Shown: positions 17,456-26,512 of the stretch, in pieces | How positions within the stretch are numbered: position 1 is the stretch's first letter | How the letters are laid out: each line of letters begins with the position of its first letter | Origin: Lysobacter sp. 5GHs7-4 | Lineage (GTDB): Bacteria; Pseudomonadota; Gammaproteobacteria; Xanthomonadales; Xanthomonadaceae | Reading direction: 5' to 3' | NCBI RefSeq assembly: GCF_021284765.1 | Contig: NZ_CP089924.1 | Location: forward strand, 4,172,001-4,236,000 | Length of the DNA: 64,000 nucleotides | Position numbers and translations under genes: made by a program | The notes under the pieces: model-generated | Told to the model about the DNA's origin: nothing | Databases searched by the model: none | Seen by the model: only the letters and a program-made list of their open reading frames with translations

Positions 17456-18655
17456 ATGCGCAACTTGATCTCAGCCGCTATCGCAGCCGCACTGTTGACC
17501 GGCTGCCCGCAGGAGAAAGCCGAAAGCCAGACAAGCGCGAACGACGGCGGCGTCGCCGACAGGGACGTTACCGCCGCGCGCGCACCAGCGGCCCAGACGC
17601 CGGCGACCGCGGCGTCGCGCATGCCCAGCGCAGTGCGGGGTGGCGTAGTGAAGGCGATCGCCTTCGGGCCGTCCGATGCGGTAGCGCTGTCAGCCGCCGC
17701 GGCCGCAACGCCGCTAGCGGTCGGGCGTGCGCAGAATGACGCGAACGCGGACGGGCGCTCCGATGTCACCTGGCTCCGCACTCGCGTCAGCGACACCGAC
17801 ACCGCGCATTGGCGGATGAACGGGACCGGGATACTGCAATCGACCGGGCCGACCCGTGTTTGGGCTGGAAACACGGTTGTCGCCCAAGGCGACTTCGATG
17901 GCGATCAGCGCGTCGACCAGCTTTGGTTCAACAGCAGCGATGCCAGTCGCCAACTCACCCTGGCCCGCCAGAACGAAAGCGGCGGCTTCGACCAAAGCTA
18001 CGTGGCCACCATCGGTGCCGGCTGGGTCGTCAACGAGACCGTGGACCTCAACGGCGACGGAAAGAGCGACATCGTGTGGGTGGATAGGGCGCGCGGGCTG
18101 ATGGCCTACTGGCTCATGAGCGGACCCTCGGTACTGGGCAGCAGGCTCTATAGCTACGATGCAGCCAACTTCAACTTCTTCGGCAGCGGCGATTTCGACG
18201 GCGACGGTCGCGGCGACCTGCTGTGGATGGGTAAGAGAACCGACGGGCCTTTGTTCATCTGGCGCAGCCGAACGGATGGTCACTTCGATCAGCAGCGCGT
18301 CGGCGACCTCAGCATCTCCTTCCAGTTCCAGGGCACCACCGATCTGAACGGGGACGGCCGATCGGATCTGGTCTTCACCAGCTTCGTGCAGCGGTTGTTC
18401 GCCTATTGGCTGATGAACGGCCCTACCGTCCAGCAGACCGGCGTGATGGGCGTCGATATCGACAAATACGAAGTCGCGGGCTTGGGCGACTACGACGGCG
18501 ACGGCAAGGGCGACGTGCTGTGGACCGGGCGCTCGGGCAGTTCGTCCGAAGCCTTGTACTTGTGGCGCAGTCTCGGCAATGGCGCCTTCGACCCACGGTT
18601 CGTGGCCTACTACGATCACAGCACATGGCGGCCGTTTCCGATTCCGACTCGATAG
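17456..18655 (+). CDS. FG-GAP repeat lipoprotein, repeat-only paralogue 5
   Basis: A 399-residue lipoprotein. ATG 17456 has AGGAG ten bases upstream; the frame open from 17378 lacks a signal. The signal MRNLISAAIAAALLTGC carries Cys17, followed by PQEKAESQT. The linker holds GGVVKAIAFGPSD, as in 13050 and 18827. Modules read DANADGRSD, GDFDGDQRVD, VDLNGDGKSD, GDFDGDGRGD, TDLNGDGRSD and GDYDGDGKGD. The third odd module ends VFTSFVQRLFAYWLMNG. Its first 20 residues nearly match the relic at 15977, marking it as the closest intact relative. Confidence 0.87.
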   Translation: MRNLISAAIAAALLTGCPQEKAESQTSANDGGVADRDVTAARAPAAQTPATAASRMPSAVRGGVVKAIAFGPSDAVALSAAAAATPLAVGRAQNDANADGRSDVTWLRTRVSDTDTAHWRMNGTGILQSTGPTRVWAGNTVVAQGDFDGDQRVDQLWFNSSDASRQLTLARQNESGGFDQSYVATIGAGWVVNETVDLNGDGKSDIVWVDRARGLMAYWLMSGPSVLGSRLYSYDAANFNFFGSGDFDGDGRGDLLWMGKRTDGPLFIWRSRTDGHFDQQRVGDLSISFQFQGTTDLNGDGRSDLVFTSFVQRLFAYWLMNGPTVQQTGVMGVDIDKYEVAGLGDYDGDGKGDVLWTGRSGSSSEALYLWRSLGNGAFDPRFVAYYDHSTWRPFPIPTR

Positions 18656-18826
18656 CCCCGGTCGGGGTCGCGATCTTATAGCCCGCGCGACCCACGCATC
18701 AGGCTTATCGACTCGGGTCGGATGACGGAAGCTCGGCGTCGCGCACGCGCGATGCCGAGCCTAGCTTCCCGCCGACTCGTTCCCCTCCGCCCCATTCGGA
18801 CTATGCCGCCCCTCAGGAGTGTCGCC

Positions 18827-20011
18827 ATGCGCAAACTCATTCCAGCCATCCTTGCCGCTGCGTTGTTGAGCGGCTGCCCGCAAGAGCATGACGACACCAC
18901 CAGCGTGTCCAGCGGCGGCAACGTCGCGGCCAGGGACGCGTCGAGCGCGCGCGCGGGCACCGGCCGGGTAACGGCACCGGTTCCAGCTCACGGACCCGGC
19001 GCCGCGCACGGCGGCGTGGTAACCCCGCAGAGGACCGGGCCGTCCGACGCGCTGGCCGCGGCGCCGCTCGCGACCGCCGCGCGACTGCCCACCGACGATG
19101 CCAATGCCGATGGCCGCTCCGACCTCACCTGGTACCGCATCCGCGGCGACAGGCGCGACATCGCGCATTGGCGGATGAACGGCGCCGCGGTGCTGCAAAC
19201 GACCGGCCCCACCGAGGTCAAGCTGGGAACCAACGGCATCCTCAACGGCGATTTCGATGGCGACCGTCGCGTCGACCAGACCTGGTTCAACTCCGCCGCC
19301 GGCAACCGCCAGCTCACCCTGGCCCGACAGAACGCGAGCGGCGGCTTCGAGCTGGCCTATGTCGCCAGCATCGGCGACGGCTGGTTCCCCAGCGCGGCCG
19401 AGGACCTCAACGCCGACGGCAAGAGCGACTTGGTCTGGCTGGACCGCGCGCGCGGCCTGATCGCCTACTGGCTGATGAGCGGCACCACCGTGCTGGGCAC
19501 CCGGCTGTACACGGTGGACACCAACAACTACGACTTCCTCGGCACCGGCGACTTCGACGGCGACGGCCGCGGCGACCTGCTCTGGCTCGGGCACCGTACC
19601 AACGGCCCCCTGTACATCTGGCGCGGCCGCGCCGATGGCAACTTCGATCAGTTGCTGGTGGGCGACCTCAGCATCGCGTTCGAGATCCAAGGCACGCCCG
19701 ATCTGAACGGGGACGGCCGCTCGGACTTGGTCTTCACCAGCTATACCAATCGCACGTTCTCGTATTGGATGATGAACGGTGCGAGCGTGCAAAGCGGCGG
19801 CGTGATACCGATCGACCGCGACCGCTACGAGATCGCGGCCACCGGCGACTACGACGGCGATGGCAAAGGCGACATCATGTGGACCACGAAATCGCGCTTC
19901 GAAACCGCGTCCCTGTATCAGTGGCGCGGACGCGGCGATGGAAGCTTCGACTCGCTGTTCGTCGCCTACTACGACCACGGCACGTGGCAGACGCTGAACC
20001 GCTACGAGTGA
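18827..20011 (+). CDS. FG-GAP repeat lipoprotein, repeat-only paralogue 6
   Basis: A 394-residue lipoprotein; ATG 18827 follows CAGGAGT. The signal MRKLIPAILAAALLSGC has Cys17, then PQEHDDTTS. The linker keeps GGVVTPQRTGPSD, a diverged form of the subgroup phrase. The modules run DANADGRSD, GDFDGDRRVD, EDLNADGKSD, GDFDGDGRGD, PDLNGDGRSD and GDYDGDGKGD; the fifth ends FSYWMMNG. This is the last member of the CPQE-type lipoproteins; genes after this belong to a second subgroup. Confidence 0.87.
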   Translation: MRKLIPAILAAALLSGCPQEHDDTTSVSSGGNVAARDASSARAGTGRVTAPVPAHGPGAAHGGVVTPQRTGPSDALAAAPLATAARLPTDDANADGRSDLTWYRIRGDRRDIAHWRMNGAAVLQTTGPTEVKLGTNGILNGDFDGDRRVDQTWFNSAAGNRQLTLARQNASGGFELAYVASIGDGWFPSAAEDLNADGKSDLVWLDRARGLIAYWLMSGTTVLGTRLYTVDTNNYDFLGTGDFDGDGRGDLLWLGHRTNGPLYIWRGRADGNFDQLLVGDLSIAFEIQGTPDLNGDGRSDLVFTSYTNRTFSYWMMNGASVQSGGVIPIDRDRYEIAATGDYDGDGKGDIMWTTKSRFETASLYQWRGRGDGSFDSLFVAYYDHGTWQTLNRYE

Positions 20012-20291
20012 GATGACCGCCTCGACCCTCCACGGATCGCATCCCGGTGAGATGGCGAGGTCCATGCCGCTTGGCACGGCAGCCGCGACGGCCTGCGCTG
20101 GCCGACCAACGGCGGTAAACGCGTTCGACACGGGAAAGCGGTGGGTCTAGTATCGACCCGTCCGTGACGCGTTGGCCCGTCCGCCGACCAAGGGGGTTGT
20201 TCGGGAGGCATCAGACTTACGCGCGGCCGCACTGCCGATGAGACGCAGGCCCGCTGGCAATGGCGGCGGCTACCCCAGGGAGGGATCTCGC

Positions 20292-21422
20292 ATGCGCAAC
20301 GCCACGTTGGTTATTGCAACGGCGCTGACACTGCTGTGCTGTTCCGTCACCGCGACCGCGGCACAGGCACCTGCCGGTTATACGCCATGGCGGTTTTTCG
20401 CTCGGCCACTGGCCAGCCCGGCATCGTCCGTCCCGTTTGTGCGCCCGCCGTTAAGGCAGCCCGCTTCGACCGCAAAGGCGGGCATCCAACTGACTTCGCC
20501 CGGCAAGCACAACGATATCAACGGTGACGGCCGCTCCGACCTGATCTGGTACACCTACTTCTCGCCACATACGATCCCGGCCTACTGGTACCTGTCCTAC
20601 TGGCAAATGGATGGTGCGTCCGTGCCGTGGGCGCACAACTTCCTGTGGAGTTCGAGCCTCGATGTTCCGTTTCCAGGCGATTTCGACGGCAATGGCCGCT
20701 CCGACTTACTGTTTCCCGGCCCATACCCTCTCTATTCGATGTGGTTGAGCCGTTCGGATGGAAGTTTTGATACCCGACCCGTGAGCAATATCGGCATGCC
20801 TGCGGGCAATGGCTGGAAGCTGACCTATCTACCGAACGACGTCGACCTCAATGCGGACGGTCGAGACGATCTGCTTATATACAATACGAGCGCCGGCAAA
20901 GGAGCGTATGTGCTGATGGATGGCCCCTCGGTCCTGGAATCAATCACATTCGATCTGAGCCCCGGCTATGCCATCAGCGGTGGCGGCGATTTCGACGGTG
21001 ATGGACTCGACGACTTACTGTGCAGCCATGCTGGATTGGGTTATCTGTTCCTTTGGCGCAATCGCGGCGACGGCGGCTTCGATGTGTCGTTCATCGCTGC
21101 CTACGCCCCAGGCTGGGCAATCGTCGGAAACCCCGATCTCAACGGAGATGGGCACGCAGACATAGTCTGGAGCCAGCAAGCCCTGAACATGCTCGGGTTC
21201 TGGTGGATGGACGGCGGATCCGTCATCCGCATGGACTCCAAGTGGGCCGGCCCCCGTCCCCGGGTTGCTACGGGCGACTTCGATGGCGACGGCATCGGAG
21301 ACGTCGTCTGGACGCAGCAGGTCAGCCCCTACTATTCCTTCCTGTGGCGCAGTCGAGGTGATGGCGAGTTCGACGCTCACTTGTTGGCTCAAGTAAACGA
21401 GTACTGGCGCTCCGCCTACTGA
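20292..21422 (+). CDS. Secreted FG-GAP repeat protein, second subgroup, member 1
   Basis: A 376-residue protein; ATG 20292 is preceded by GGGAGGGA. The signal MRNATLVIATALTLLCCSVTATAAQ probably ends at AQA, although the CCS pair could serve as a weak lipobox. The mature start reads APAGYTPWRFF, a phrase shared with 21492. Modules are DINGDGRSD, GDFDGNGRSD, VDLNADGRDD, GDFDGDGLDD, PDLNGDGHAD and GDFDGDGIGD. In this subgroup the fourth module reads DDLLC, with Cys where the first subgroup has Trp, and odd modules end in LMDG or WMDG rather than MNG. Confidence 0.85.
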   Translation: MRNATLVIATALTLLCCSVTATAAQAPAGYTPWRFFARPLASPASSVPFVRPPLRQPASTAKAGIQLTSPGKHNDINGDGRSDLIWYTYFSPHTIPAYWYLSYWQMDGASVPWAHNFLWSSSLDVPFPGDFDGNGRSDLLFPGPYPLYSMWLSRSDGSFDTRPVSNIGMPAGNGWKLTYLPNDVDLNADGRDDLLIYNTSAGKGAYVLMDGPSVLESITFDLSPGYAISGGGDFDGDGLDDLLCSHAGLGYLFLWRNRGDGGFDVSFIAAYAPGWAIVGNPDLNGDGHADIVWSQQALNMLGFWWMDGGSVIRMDSKWAGPRPRVATGDFDGDGIGDVVWTQQVSPYYSFLWRSRGDGEFDAHLLAQVNEYWRSAY

Positions 21423-21491
21423 AACGACGCAAGCGCGAACGGAGCCATGCGACGGCGGATCTTTTGAGGTGTAGCGGAAAGGACGTTGAAG

Positions 21492-22628
21492 ATGAAGAAG
21501 CCACTCCTGCAAACCGTAATAGCGATGTCCTTAGTCGCCGCATGCGCCGATTCGTCCGCACGCTCGCCGGACGCGGGCTATACGCCATGGCGGCTATCGC
21601 TGCCCCGTTCGACCGAATCGGCACCTGTCGTACCGCGCAAGTTGCAGTGGCACGCGCAACCGGCTCCAACCGTGCCGAGCCAAGCCGCCTCGCTCATGCG
21701 TACGGCGCAAAGCGACTTCGATGGCGATGGACGCTCGGACCTGCTGTGGACACAGACCTACAGCAAGTCGCCCAGGGACAGGGACTACATGTCGTACTGG
21801 CGAATGAACGGGCCGCAGATTTTCTCCGCGCATAACTTCGCTCACCAAGCCAGGGTTCCTCCCGGCTCCGTCGGCGACTTCAACGGCGATGGCCGCGCCG
21901 ATGTTTTGTTCAGCGCCCTGGACTGGCCGGGAGGTCTTTGGCTGGGCCGAGGCGATGGAGGATTCGACGTTCGTTACGTTACGGGTCCCAACCTACCACC
22001 GGAAATCCGCTGGAAGCGCACTCGCGTGCCCGAGAGCGTCGACCTGAATGGAGATGGGCGCGACGACGTGTTGGTGGTGAACAGGGATTTGCAACGGGCG
22101 GGGTACGTGTTGATGGACGGCCCGACCGCCCTGGGCGCCGTAAGCTTCGACCTCGCGTCGGGCTACTCCCTCAACGGCGCGGGCGACTTCGACGGCGACG
22201 GTCTCGACGACCTTCTGTGCGCCTACGACGCCGGCCATCTCTACTTGTGGCGCAATCGCGGAGACGGTGGATTCGATGTATCGCTGATCGCCGTCTACGA
22301 CCCGAATTGGTCCGTCGTGGGCAACCCCGACCTGAATGGAGACGGGCGCGCCGACATAGTCTGGCGGGGACCGAACGGCATGCTCGCGTTCTGGTGGCTG
22401 GACGGCAGCTCCATCATCCGTGCCGACACCAAATGGGCGGGCTCGCGTGATGTCGCCACCGGCGACTTCGACGGCGACGGACTGGAAGATGTGGCCTGGA
22501 CGCAAGCGAGCACGGCCTACGCATTCCTTTGGCGTAGCCGCGGCGATGGCGAGTTCGATAGCTACCTGCTGGGCCAGTTCAACCTCTACTGGGATATGCA
22601 GACCTCGTACGTGCTACAGCGCTTATGA
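21492..22628 (+). CDS. Secreted FG-GAP repeat protein, second subgroup, member 2
   Basis: A 378-residue protein. ATG 21492 is preferred over an in-frame TTG two codons earlier because GAAAGGA is well spaced from it. The signal MKKPLLQTVIAMSLVAAC contains a possible lipobox (VAAC, Cys18). The mature part has DAGYTPWRLSL, as in 20292. Modules include SDFDGDGRSD, GDFNGDGRAD, VDLNGDGRDD, GDFDGDGLDD (with DDLLC), PDLNGDGRAD and GDFDGDGLED. It ends with LWRSRGDGEFD and a short tail. Confidence 0.85.
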   Translation: MKKPLLQTVIAMSLVAACADSSARSPDAGYTPWRLSLPRSTESAPVVPRKLQWHAQPAPTVPSQAASLMRTAQSDFDGDGRSDLLWTQTYSKSPRDRDYMSYWRMNGPQIFSAHNFAHQARVPPGSVGDFNGDGRADVLFSALDWPGGLWLGRGDGGFDVRYVTGPNLPPEIRWKRTRVPESVDLNGDGRDDVLVVNRDLQRAGYVLMDGPTALGAVSFDLASGYSLNGAGDFDGDGLDDLLCAYDAGHLYLWRNRGDGGFDVSLIAVYDPNWSVVGNPDLNGDGRADIVWRGPNGMLAFWWLDGSSIIRADTKWAGSRDVATGDFDGDGLEDVAWTQASTAYAFLWRSRGDGEFDSYLLGQFNLYWDMQTSYVLQRL

Positions 22629-22764
22629 GCAAGACATCGTGTTAGGAGTGCACTGACTTCAGCACGTTTGCAGCACCGGCTCGCCCGTTCATCCATATGG
22701 GCCGTGTCAGATGATTTCGTTCTCTTCGATATCGCCGCGGCACCGCACGAGAGAGGATTCTCCA

Positions 22765-23883
22765 ATGCCAGCGCTCCTTGCCCTGGCACTATGCGCAATC
22801 CTGCTGCAGCCCAACACGGCGAGTTCGGCGCCACTGCGATCGGCCGATAGCTATCACCTCTGGCAGTTGCCGCAACTTGCACACGCCGAGGCAGCCCGTT
22901 CCATCCTTCCTTACCGGTGGGCCTCTATCTCATCGGCTCAACTCATCAGCGTGGCTTCGGTGCCCGCGCTCCACAACGACCTGGACGGCGACGGCAAGTC
23001 CGATCTGATCTGGAACACGACCTTTACCCGCGGCACGGACTACTACCTGCTCAGCTACTGGCGCATGGACGGCCTCGCACGCGCGTCGATGCACAACTTT
23101 CAGGTCGGCCTGGGCTATTACAACCTCAACACCGGCGACTACGATGGCGACGGCCGCGCCGATATCCTGTTCGTCAGCACGCAGGCCGCCAGCCAGCTTC
23201 GCTACAACCACATCTGGCGCAGTACAGGCAGCGGGCAGTTCTCGCCCGCCGGACCGCTCGTGCTGCAGCCCAATTGGCACATCACCCCGCTGCCCAACGG
23301 CGTGGACCTGAATTCCGATGGGACGGGCGACGTACTGCTGCACAATCCGATCAGTGGCAGGGGCGCTTATTGGTTGATGTCCAATGCGGCAATCGCCGGT
23401 GGCACCGACTTCGACTTGGTGCTGCCCTACAGCATCGTCGGCGCCGGCGACTTCGACGGCGACGGTCGCGACGACCTGCTGTGCAGCGATACCGCGCTGG
23501 GCCACCTGTTCTTCTGGCGTAACCGCGGCGACGGCGGATTCGATGTTTCGCTGATCGCGGTCTACGACCGGAGTTGGATCGTCACCGGCAATCCAGACCT
23601 CAACGGCGATAGACGTGCCGACATCGTTTGGAGCAATGGACAGCTCAGTATGCTGGCGTTCTGGTGGCTGGACGGCGCATCGGTGTTGCGGGCCGACACG
23701 CGCTGGGCCGGACCCACTCCCCACGTCTCCACCGGCGACTTCGACGGTGATGGGCTGGGAGACGTGGTCTGGACCCAGCCAGCCTACCCAAACTACTCGT
23801 TCCTGTGGCGCAGCCGCGGCGACGGTGAGTTCAACGCCCACTTGCTGGGCCAGGTCACCGAGTTCTGGACTAGTATGCGTTGA
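22765..23883 (+). CDS. Secreted FG-GAP repeat protein, second subgroup, member 3
   Basis: A 372-residue protein. ATG 22765 follows GAGAGGA and begins the signal MPALLALALCAILLQPNTASSA. There is no clear lipobox. The N-terminal phrase becomes YHLWQLPQL, a looser version of the GYTPW motif. Modules are NDLDGDGKSD, GDYDGDGRAD, VDLNSDGTGD, GDFDGDGRDD (with DDLLC), PDLNGDRRAD and GDFDGDGLGD. The second module lacks the usual LWRSR ending and reads HIWRSTGSGQFS. Confidence 0.84.
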   Translation: MPALLALALCAILLQPNTASSAPLRSADSYHLWQLPQLAHAEAARSILPYRWASISSAQLISVASVPALHNDLDGDGKSDLIWNTTFTRGTDYYLLSYWRMDGLARASMHNFQVGLGYYNLNTGDYDGDGRADILFVSTQAASQLRYNHIWRSTGSGQFSPAGPLVLQPNWHITPLPNGVDLNSDGTGDVLLHNPISGRGAYWLMSNAAIAGGTDFDLVLPYSIVGAGDFDGDGRDDLLCSDTALGHLFFWRNRGDGGFDVSLIAVYDRSWIVTGNPDLNGDRRADIVWSNGQLSMLAFWWLDGASVLRADTRWAGPTPHVSTGDFDGDGLGDVVWTQPAYPNYSFLWRSRGDGEFNAHLLGQVTEFWTSMR

Positions 23884-24056
23884 GCGTAGCCGGGCGTTCT
23901 GGTCAAAGGCGTTCTGCTCTGCTTTGCTGTCCTTCATGCCCTGAGCAAATAATTCGTGCCCCCTGTTGCAGATGCATGCCGGTGGAGGGACAAGCACGAT
24001 GCCAACCACATGCACTCGGAATCGATCGGACTAAAGCGCTTTTCGCCTACACGACC

Positions 24057-25205
24057 ATGAAATCGTATCTGACCATGAACCGTTACTTCTGGCTGACTGC
24101 CACGACCTTGCTCTTCGCCTCCCACGAACTGACAGCGACGGATCTGCGCGCGCGCCCTGCGCCGTGGAATCCTGCTACGCAGGGGCAAGCACCGGCCACG
24201 ATCGACCCACTGCCCCTACAGCCCGATACGGCGTTGCCCCTGTTCTATGCAGCCGCCCCAGCGGTTTCCATGACGTCCCGCGCACGCAACGACATCGATG
24301 GTAACGGACGCTCCGATCTCATCTGGCTTAGCACATGGCATTTTCATTATCCCTCCAGCGTCTTTGATCTGGCCTATTGGCGCATGGATGGCACGAGCGT
24401 TGTATCCAAGCACACCTACCGAGCCAGCACGGCGTTCAGGAACGAAGTCACTGGCGACTTCGATGGAGACGGCCGTGCCGACATCCTCTGGTTTGCGTAT
24501 GATTTCGACTTGCCGGATACACGCATATTCATGTGGCGCAGCCGCGGCGACGCAACCTTCGATGCGCCCTACGTTGCCAGCGTTCCCAAGCGATGGAACT
24601 TGGCCCAGATGGGCTCTAGCGCCGACATCAATGGCGACGGACGGGACGACATCATCTGGCAGAACCAAACGTCGGGACAGGCTGCCTATTGGCTCATGGA
24701 CGGAACGACCGTGCTGGGTTCGTCCGTGTTCCAGCTGCACCCCGACTGCATAGTCAATGGCGCCGGCGATTTCGACGGAGACGGAAGAGACGACCTGCTC
24801 TGCAACGATCGGATGCGTGGCCTATTGTTCTTCATGCGCAACTCGGGCGACGGCCAGTTCGGCCTATCGATGGTGAAAGCCTACGATCCGAACTGGTATA
24901 TGGTGGGCAATCCCGACTTGAACGGCGATGGGCGTGCGGACATCGTCTGGTTCAACAGCCGGCTATCGATGATCGCGTTCTGGTGGATGAACGGCGCGAC
25001 GGTGCTGCGTGAAGACACTCGCTGGGTCGGCTCGATGGCCAATACGGTCGCGACCGGCGACTTCGACGGCGATGGGCTTGGCGATATCGTGTCTTTGGCC
25101 GGTGGCGGGTATTACCCGTATGTACTGCTCTGGCGCAGTCGGGGCGACGGCAACTTCGACACCACCCTGCTGGGCGAGACCGCCAGCGCTTGGACATTCA
25201 TGTAA
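24057..25205 (+). CDS. Secreted FG-GAP repeat protein, second subgroup, member 4
   Basis: A 382-residue protein from ATG 24057; ATG 24075 would give 376 residues and a tidier signal peptide (MNRYFWLTATTLLFASHELTA). Neither has a good ribosome-binding site, so the start is uncertain. Modules read NDIDGNGRSD, GDFDGDGRAD, ADINGDGRDD, GDFDGDGRDD (DDLLC), PDLNGDGRAD and GDFDGDGLGD. The fourth module ends FFMRNSGDGQF in place of LWRNRGDG. It is the last gene of the array and meets the polysaccharide locus tail to tail with only 40 bases between stops and no visible terminator. Confidence 0.83.
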   Translation: MKSYLTMNRYFWLTATTLLFASHELTATDLRARPAPWNPATQGQAPATIDPLPLQPDTALPLFYAAAPAVSMTSRARNDIDGNGRSDLIWLSTWHFHYPSSVFDLAYWRMDGTSVVSKHTYRASTAFRNEVTGDFDGDGRADILWFAYDFDLPDTRIFMWRSRGDATFDAPYVASVPKRWNLAQMGSSADINGDGRDDIIWQNQTSGQAAYWLMDGTTVLGSSVFQLHPDCIVNGAGDFDGDGRDDLLCNDRMRGLLFFMRNSGDGQFGLSMVKAYDPNWYMVGNPDLNGDGRADIVWFNSRLSMIAFWWMNGATVLREDTRWVGSMANTVATGDFDGDGLGDIVSLAGGGYYPYVLLWRSRGDGNFDTTLLGETASAWTFM

Positions 25206-25245
25206 AAAGTCGCGGCGCCTCGCCATTGAGGGCCGCGCGGTCCAG

Positions 25246-25809
25246 CTATAGCCAGGCTTGAGCCTGCCGCAGGTGCGTGACCACTGCCGTCGGCCGCCGA
25301 TCCACTGTTTCGCCTGGCGCGTCGATCGTCGGGCTCGCCGGCGCGTAGAGCAGCGTGACCCCCACGCCGGCGCGCTGGCCCGCGACGATGTCCGAGTCCT
25401 TGTCGCCCACCAACACGCTATCCGCCAGCGACACCCCGAACTCCTCGGCCGCGGCCAACAGCATGCCCGGATTGGGCTTGCGCATCGGCGACTCGCGCCG
25501 GTACTCGCCGATGCCGTGGACCGGGTGAGTGGGGTCGAAGTAGACCTTGTCGATCGGCGCGCCCTCGCGCGCGAACGCCTCGCACATGCGTTCGGTCAGG
25601 ACGAGGAAGTCCTGTTCGGTGTACAGGCCGCGGCCGATGCCGGCCTGGTTGGTGACCACGAACAGCCGATAGCCCTTGGCGTGCGCGGCGCGCGCCAGGT
25701 CGAAGATGCCGTCGACGAAGACGAAACTGTCCCAGCGGTAGGTGTAGCCGTCGTCCAGGTTGATCACGCCGTCGCGATCCAGGAACAGCGCGCGCGCGAC
25801 TGCGGTCAT
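25246..25809 (-). CDS. gmhB: D-glycero-D-manno-heptose 1,7-bisphosphate 7-phosphatase
   Basis: A 187-residue HAD-IIIA phosphatase. ATG 25809 gives MTAVARALFLDRDGVINLD, the family start; the longer frame to 25887 overlaps hddC and is not conserved. DRDGV holds the nucleophile and acid aspartates, VVTNQAGIGRG is motif II, and VGDKDSDI is motif IV. The usual zinc-loop cysteines of classic GmhB are replaced (DPTHPVHGIGEYRRESPMRKP has His but no Cys cluster). It removes the 7-phosphate from the heptose bisphosphate. It is the last gene of the heptose operon. Confidence 0.88.
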   Translation of the reverse strand: MTAVARALFLDRDGVINLDDGYTYRWDSFVFVDGIFDLARAAHAKGYRLFVVTNQAGIGRGLYTEQDFLVLTERMCEAFAREGAPIDKVYFDPTHPVHGIGEYRRESPMRKPNPGMLLAAAEEFGVSLADSVLVGDKDSDIVAGQRAGVGVTLLYAPASPTIDAPGETVDRRPTAVVTHLRQAQAWL

Positions 25810-25813
25810 GGGC

Positions 25814-26512
25814 TCAACCGTGGGCCGACAACAGGATCTGCGCGCGCGCGTAGTCCTCGGGCGTGCCGATGTCGATGAACTCGGCATCCGTCGGCAGGGC
25901 CAGGAACTCGCGGCGGCCTACGGCGTCGCGCAGGTATTCGGTTTCGAACGAGAAGCGCTCGGACGCGGGGAACTCGTCGGCGATGTCCGTCGGCAGCACG
26001 TAGCAGCCCGCGTTGATCAGGCCGGGACCGCCGCTGGCGTCCTTTTCGAGGAAGCCGCGGATACGGCCGGAGGCATCGACCTCCAGCTTGCCGTAGCGCG
26101 CGGTGTCGTCCACCGCGCGGGCCACGATGATCGGCAAACCGCGTTCGGCCCACAGCGCGTCCGTGGCGGCGGTATCGACGGCCAGATAGGTATCGCCGTT
26201 CAACACGTAAACGTGGCCGCGTTCGCAATGCGCCAGCGCGGCGCGGATGGCGCCGCCCGTGCCCAGCGGCTCGCTCTCGACCGCGTAGGCGATCGGCACG
26301 CCGCGGAACGCGTCGCCGAAGTGCGCCACGATCGCTTCGGACAGATAGCCCACCGACAGCACGATGCGCTCGAAGCCGTTGCTCACCAGATGGCCCAGCA
26401 ACAGTTCCAGGAACGGCCGGCCGGCGATGCTGGCCATCGGTTTGGGCACGTCGCTGACGACGCTGCGCAGGCGGGTGCCGAAACCGCCAGCCAGTACGAT
26501 CGCTTGCTTCAC
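25814..26512 (-). CDS. hddC: D-glycero-alpha-D-manno-heptose 1-phosphate guanylyltransferase
   Basis: A 232-residue nucleotidyltransferase. The GTG start at 26512 overlaps the gmhA stop as GTGA. The N-terminus KQAIVLAGGFGTRLRSVVSDVPKPM is the sugar-nucleotide pyrophosphorylase signature. PLGTGGAI near residue 84, LNGDTYL near 104 and GLINAGCYV near 165 complete the active site. Between gmhA and gmhB this is the HddC position. It would make GDP-D-glycero-alpha-D-manno-heptose. The nucleotide preference is inferred from context. Confidence 0.87.
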   Translation of the reverse strand: MKQAIVLAGGFGTRLRSVVSDVPKPMASIAGRPFLELLLGHLVSNGFERIVLSVGYLSEAIVAHFGDAFRGVPIAYAVESEPLGTGGAIRAALAHCERGHVYVLNGDTYLAVDTAATDALWAERGLPIIVARAVDDTARYGKLEVDASGRIRGFLEKDASGGPGLINAGCYVLPTDIADEFPASERFSFETEYLRDAVGRREFLALPTDAEFIDIGTPEDYARAQILLSAHG

